5,279 bases of DNA from an uncultured Oscillospiraceae bacterium. Its GTDB lineage: Bacteria > Bacillota > Clostridia > Oscillospirales > Acutalibacteraceae. Below the pieces are notes generated by a model. It had not been told where the DNA came from. It saw nothing but the letters and a program-made list of their open reading frames with translations, and ran no database searches. Position numbers and translations under genes: made by a program. Positions 1 to 5,279 of the stretch are shown piece after piece. The stretch spans positions 1 through 5,279 of the forward strand of contig USLQ01000095.1 in NCBI GenBank assembly GCA_900555545.1. The letters are read 5' to 3'. The first letter of the stretch is position 1. Every line of letters begins with the position of its first letter.

Positions 1-550
1 GCAGTGCTGGGCTGTCCGCAAAAATACGGATCACATGCTGCCACATGGCGGCGTACCAATCCTGCAGGCCCTTGCCGTACACCGGCGTATTGTTCCAGAA
101 GTGTTCAAAACTGTGGGCAACCGCCCGGGCGTAAAAGTACCCTTCCGCCCAGATCGCGACCGGTTTTTGAATCGGATAGCCGTCCGTGAGGGTGGCCCAC
201 TCCGGCGCACCGTCTCCAATCCGGCTGGAATACAAATCTTGATGCATATCCAGGATGAAGTAGATCCCGTACTTCTCGCACCAGGAGACAATCTGGCGGT
301 AATGGTCCAGATAGAGCTCGTCATAGATCCCGGGGTGCGGCTCCACCCCGTCCCAGGTCAGGATCAACCGGATCAGATTGATCCCGCGCGCATGTAGGGC
401 GGCGATCGTCTTCTCGTGAACCGTGTCAAATTTGTAGACCGTCTTCTCGCCCTTTCTCTCCCCCTTCAGGGAAATATTCACCCCATTAAAAAGCACCTGG
501 CGCCCGCTCTCATCTACAAAGCGTGTACCGTCCCGAAAGATCCGCTCCAT
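1..550 (-). CDS. GH5 glycoside hydrolase, endoglycoceramidase-like (N-terminal part, cut by window edge)
   Basis: The gene starts with ATG at 550 and stays open to the left edge, giving 183 residues without a stop. The start is set by an AAAGGAGA ribosome binding site 7 nt upstream. The N-terminus (MERIFRDGTRFVDESGRQ) has no signal peptide. It leads into a TIM-barrel opening typical of GH5: GVN at 23-25, the conserved Arg in NLIRL at 58-62, TWDGVEPHPGIYDELYLD at 65-82, then DMHQDLYS at 101-108 and GDGAPEWA at 112-119. The W-x-G-V-E-P-x-P-G-x-Y-D-E and DMHQDLYS/GAPEWA signatures are those of endoglycoceramidase-type GH5 enzymes, which cut the glycan-ceramide bond. Related GH5 members act on other beta-glucosides, so the substrate is open. 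The acid/base (NEP region) and nucleophile glutamates would lie beyond the edge and cannot be checked. It has its own promoter downstream of the lacZ terminator. The GH5 call is firm; the subfamily is moderately sure. Confidence 0.85.
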   Translation of the reverse strand, partial: MERIFRDGTRFVDESGRQVLFNGVNISLKGERKGEKTVYKFDTVHEKTIAALHARGINLIRLILTWDGVEPHPGIYDELYLDHYRQIVSWCEKYGIYFILDMHQDLYSSRIGDGAPEWATLTDGYPIQKPVAIWAEGYFYARAVAHSFEHFWNNTPVYGKGLQDWYAAMWQHVIRIFADSPAL

Positions 551-557
551 CCAACCA

Positions 558-565
558 TCTCCTTT
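558..565 (-). promoter_or_regulatory. Ribosome binding site of the GH5 gene
   Basis: The minus strand reads AAAGGAGA here, 7 nt before the ATG at 550. It matches the anti-Shine-Dalgarno core well and decides the start codon of the truncated GH5 gene. Confidence 0.8.
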
Positions 566-572
566 GAAAAAT

Positions 573-601
573 ATTATAAATAGTCATTTGGCATAATACA
601 A
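573..601 (-). promoter_or_regulatory. Probable sigma-A promoter of the GH5 gene
   Basis: On the minus strand a perfect -10 box TATAAT (573-578) lies 17 nt from a weak -35 box TTGTAT (596-601), which keeps only the TTG of the consensus. Transcription would begin around 565-567, leaving a very short leader of about 15-20 nt that begins almost at the ribosome binding site. The surrounding 551-650 stretch is AT-rich compared with the genes. Its position after the lacZ terminator supports a separate transcription unit. The poor -35 suggests a weak or activator-dependent promoter. Confidence 0.5.
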
Positions 602-649
602 TGAATATACTGTGAATTTTATCCAGAAGTTTGTAAATCAAGCACAAAC

Positions 650-684
650 AAAAAGCCGGACCGCCCACAACAGACGATCCGGCT
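650..684 (-). terminator. Rho-independent terminator after lacZ
   Basis: Starting 11 nt after the lacZ stop, the minus strand forms AGCCGGATCGTC paired with a second arm ending GGTCCGGCT. This is a stem of about 12 bp with two G-U pairs and a small loop. The stem is followed directly by a run of Ts (650-654) and further T-rich bases. Strength and position fit an intrinsic terminator for the DUF3795-lacZ unit. The other orientation lacks a T run, so it is one-directional. Confidence 0.88.
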
Positions 685-695
685 CCGGAAACATT

Positions 696-4249
<3,554 letters not shown>

Positions 4250-4449
4250 CTATATTCTTCCTCTCCGAAAAAATGGCAATGGGGAACGTTAGCACGGCAA
4301 AAAAAGCCTGACAATATTTAAAACTTTGACCGTGAAATGACAACCCCCTTCAATTGTACGGTTTGATTCCAAATCGGCTCCGGGACTTAAGCGGGCGGAT
4401 CCAGCCTCTGAGCAATCCCCCCTTAATTTCATTTCAAAAGGACATCTAC
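4250..4449 (-). other. Long untranslated leader of the DUF3795-lacZ transcript
   Basis: About 200 nt separate the predicted transcription start (near 4449) from the DUF3795 start codon, with no gene supported inside. The leader holds an 8-bp inverted repeat, TGAAATGA (4333-4340) and TCATTTCA (4429-4436), which could close a roughly 104-nt RNA domain. It also has two similar C-rich tracts on the plus strand (4341-4355 and 4413-4428) and a T7 run between GGC and GCC at about 4297-4309. I could not match it to any riboswitch, T-box or known leader RNA I can recall. An inverted repeat of this length could arise by chance. The ribosome binding site for the first gene, AGAGGAAG, is at 4257-4264. 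Confidence 0.4.
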
Positions 4450-4455
4450 GAGTGA

Positions 4456-4485
4456 ATTATAGCATAAGCCTCCATGGATTGACAA
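4456..4485 (-). promoter_or_regulatory. Sigma-A promoter of the DUF3795-lacZ operon
   Basis: The minus strand has TTGTCA (4480-4485, five of six consensus bases), an 18-nt spacer and a perfect TATAAT (4456-4461) preceded by TGC, an extended -10 element. Transcription would start near 4448-4450. It lies just downstream of the terminator of the small membrane-protein genes, so it opens a new transcription unit. No convincing catabolite-repression (cre) site or clear operator palindrome was found around it. Confidence 0.75.
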
Positions 4486-4508
4486 GCGATCTTACCAACT
4501 TCCGGGAT

Positions 4509-4538
4509 AAAACTTTGGCGCACGGAAATCCGTGCGCC
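4509..4538 (-). terminator. Terminator after the small membrane-protein genes
   Basis: GGCGCACGG (4517-4525) and CCGTGCGCC (4530-4538) form a perfect 9-bp GC-rich stem with a 4-nt loop, about 30 nt past the stop at 4568. On the minus strand the stem is followed by AAAGTTTTAT, so the T run begins 4 nt late and is short, making this less canonical than the lacZ terminator. The plus-strand side has no T run. Position between a stop codon and the next promoter supports the call. Confidence 0.7.
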
Positions 4539-4567
4539 GGGGATAATATTTAATCAAGTATTTACGA

Positions 4568-4804
4568 TTATTCCGACAGTTCGCTCTCCTTTTCCTTTTT
4601 CTCCCGCACATGATCCGTATACAGGATCTGGATACGCGAATGGATGTCCGCGAGCACGTGGAGGGCGATTCCCACGCCGACCAGACACAGCCCGCTGCCA
4701 AACGCCGCAAGGCCGGAAAGTACACCCAAAACCGTCAACACGATTCCGCCCACAGCAAGACTCGCGCCGATGATCCAAGCGATCCATTTAAATACCGAAG
4801 CCAT
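4568..4804 (-). CDS. Small two-helix membrane protein, unknown function (downstream paralogue)
   Basis: A 78-residue protein. The N-terminus MASVFKWIAWIIG leads into two predicted membrane helices (about 6-28 and 30-52) rich in Gly, Leu, Val and Ala, joined by a very short turn. A hydrophilic C-terminal tail (about 53-78) ends in REKKEKESELSE. The Lys near the start and charged tail suggest that both ends face the cytoplasm. The chosen ATG at 4804 has AGGAGGG 7 nt upstream; a TTG two codons earlier at 4810 leaves only 1 nt to that site and is rejected. The site overlaps the stop of the preceding gene, 12 nt away. The pattern V4-x-K6-W7-x-x-W10-I11-x-G13 matches the upstream neighbour at the same positions, so the two are probably diverged duplicates. 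No function is assigned. Confidence 0.8.
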   Translation of the reverse strand: MASVFKWIAWIIGASLAVGGIVLTVLGVLSGLAAFGSGLCLVGVGIALHVLADIHSRIQILYTDHVREKKEKESELSE

Positions 4805-4811
4805 ATCCAAT

Positions 4812-4818
4812 CCCTCCT
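4812..4818 (-). promoter_or_regulatory. Ribosome binding site overlapping the upstream stop codon
   Basis: The minus strand reads AGGAGGG, 7 nt before the ATG at 4804; its first bases are part of the TAG stop of the preceding gene. It fixes the ATG rather than the TTG at 4810 as the start and implies that the two membrane-protein genes are translated together. Confidence 0.8.
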
Positions 4819-5230
4819 ACTTTTCCGGTTCCATTTTATTTTCCCGTTCTTCTTCCAGGAGCTTCCCGAGCTGTTCGGGGGTCAGTTCCTCGCCGGGGTG
4901 CTTTTTCCGGATTGACTCGAGCAGCTCTCTTTCCCGTTGCTCGAGTTCCGCACGCTCCTTTTGTATCGAACGGCGGATTGCCTCCTGCTCCGGGGAAAGG
5001 CTGCCGTACTGCTCCAACTCCTCCGTCCATCCCATTTTTCGAATGATAAAGCTCATCTTATAATCGAGTTCATCTACATTCCCCTCCACACGGAGCAACA
5101 GGGCAAGCATCGATCCGAATCCACAGAGAAGCACGCCGCACAGCGCCAGAATCGGATTCAGGGTCACCGCCCCGAGCACAATGACGATCCCTCCGCCGAT
5201 CCACAGAACCCACTTACTTACCGCTAACAT
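4817..5230 (-). CDS. Two-helix membrane protein with coiled-coil tail, unknown function (upstream paralogue)
   Basis: A 137-residue protein starting MLAVSKWVLWIGGG. Two hydrophobic helices (about 7-23 and 27-47) form a hairpin. They are followed by a hydrophilic region containing a predicted coiled coil (about 78-110, rich in Glu, Arg, Gln and Leu, such as KERAELEQRERELLE) and an acidic-basic tail (GEELTPEQLGKLLEEE). The ATG at 5230 is preceded by GGAGGG 8 nt upstream. It shares V4, K6, W7, W10, I11 and G13 with the next gene and the same hairpin design, but carries a tail of about 90 residues instead of about 26. The likely topology puts the tail in the cytoplasm, where the coiled coil could bind a partner or oligomerise; this is inference. 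I do not recognise a named family. It is co-transcribed with its downstream neighbour, 12 nt away. Confidence 0.82.
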   Translation of the reverse strand: MLAVSKWVLWIGGGIVIVLGAVTLNPILALCGVLLCGFGSMLALLLRVEGNVDELDYKMSFIIRKMGWTEELEQYGSLSPEQEAIRRSIQKERAELEQRERELLESIRKKHPGEELTPEQLGKLLEEERENKMEPEK

Positions 5231-5238
5231 AATTCTCT

Positions 5239-5244
5239 CCCTCC
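5239..5244 (-). promoter_or_regulatory. Ribosome binding site of the 137-residue membrane protein
   Basis: GGAGGG on the minus strand lies 8 nt before the ATG at 5230. No promoter is visible between it and the right edge, so the transcript probably begins outside the window. Confidence 0.75.
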
Positions 5245-5279
5245 AAAATCTCCACGTTCAGGCCTCTCACTTTTATGTT

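Noticed and set aside
4297..4309. GGC-T7-GCC as an attenuator terminator in the leader
   Set aside because: The T run sits in the loop rather than after a stem, and no complementary upstream arm for GTCAGGC was found.
4289..4432. A 47-codon minus-strand open frame inside the leader (begins MKLRGDCSEAGS), a possible leader peptide
   Set aside because: There is no Shine-Dalgarno sequence before its ATG, the composition is not protein-like, and an open frame of this length is not rare by chance.
4333..4436. Possible miniature transposable element bounded by the 8-bp inverted repeat
   Set aside because: The end similarity stops after 8 bp and no target-site duplication is seen.
4480..4497. Possible cre or LacI-type operator overlapping the -35 box of the operon promoter
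   Set aside because: Too many mismatches to the cre consensus and only a 3-bp imperfect palindrome around the central CG.
4554..4787. Overlapping 77-codon frame inside the 78-residue membrane protein gene
   Set aside because: It is out of frame with a gene that has a good ribosome binding site, membrane helices and a paralogue, and has no ribosome binding site of its own.

Overview
All genes in this 5.3 kb window lie on the minus strand, so transcription runs leftward from the right edge. AGGAGG-type ribosome binding sites, sigma-A-like promoters, short intergenic gaps, a Firmicutes-style LacZ and a DUF3795-type cysteine-rich protein suggest a Bacillota genome, most likely a moderately GC-rich gut-type Clostridia. 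That placement is inference, because no marker gene is present.

Layout, in the direction of transcription. (1) Bases 5244-4509: two small genes 12 nt apart encode membrane proteins, each predicted as a two-helix hairpin with a charged tail. They look like diverged tandem paralogues and end at a perfect GC-rich hairpin. The start of this transcription unit is probably outside the window. (2) Bases 4485-650: a good sigma-A promoter (TTGTCA, 18 nt, TATAAT with an extended TG) precedes an unusually long leader of about 200 nt. Then come a cysteine-rich DUF3795-type protein and a full-length GH2 beta-galactosidase of the LacZ type, overlapping by 4 nt (ATGA). A strong intrinsic terminator follows the galactosidase stop. 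(3) Bases 601-1: a weaker promoter and a good ribosome binding site precede a GH5 glycosidase resembling endoglycoceramidases, cut off by the left edge after 183 residues, before its catalytic glutamates.

The clear biochemical theme of the left three quarters is intracellular beta-glycoside breakdown. The LacZ enzyme would remove terminal beta-galactose, and the GH5 enzyme may hydrolyse an internal or aryl/lipid-linked beta-glucosidic bond. Neither has a signal peptide, so both probably act in the cytoplasm on imported glycosides. The DUF3795-type protein is translationally coupled to LacZ but has no obvious catalytic link to it. No mobile element, CRISPR array, tRNA or rRNA was seen. The points most worth a second look are the long untranslated leader, the tandem membrane-hairpin pair and the DUF3795-lacZ coupling; none of them proves a new system.
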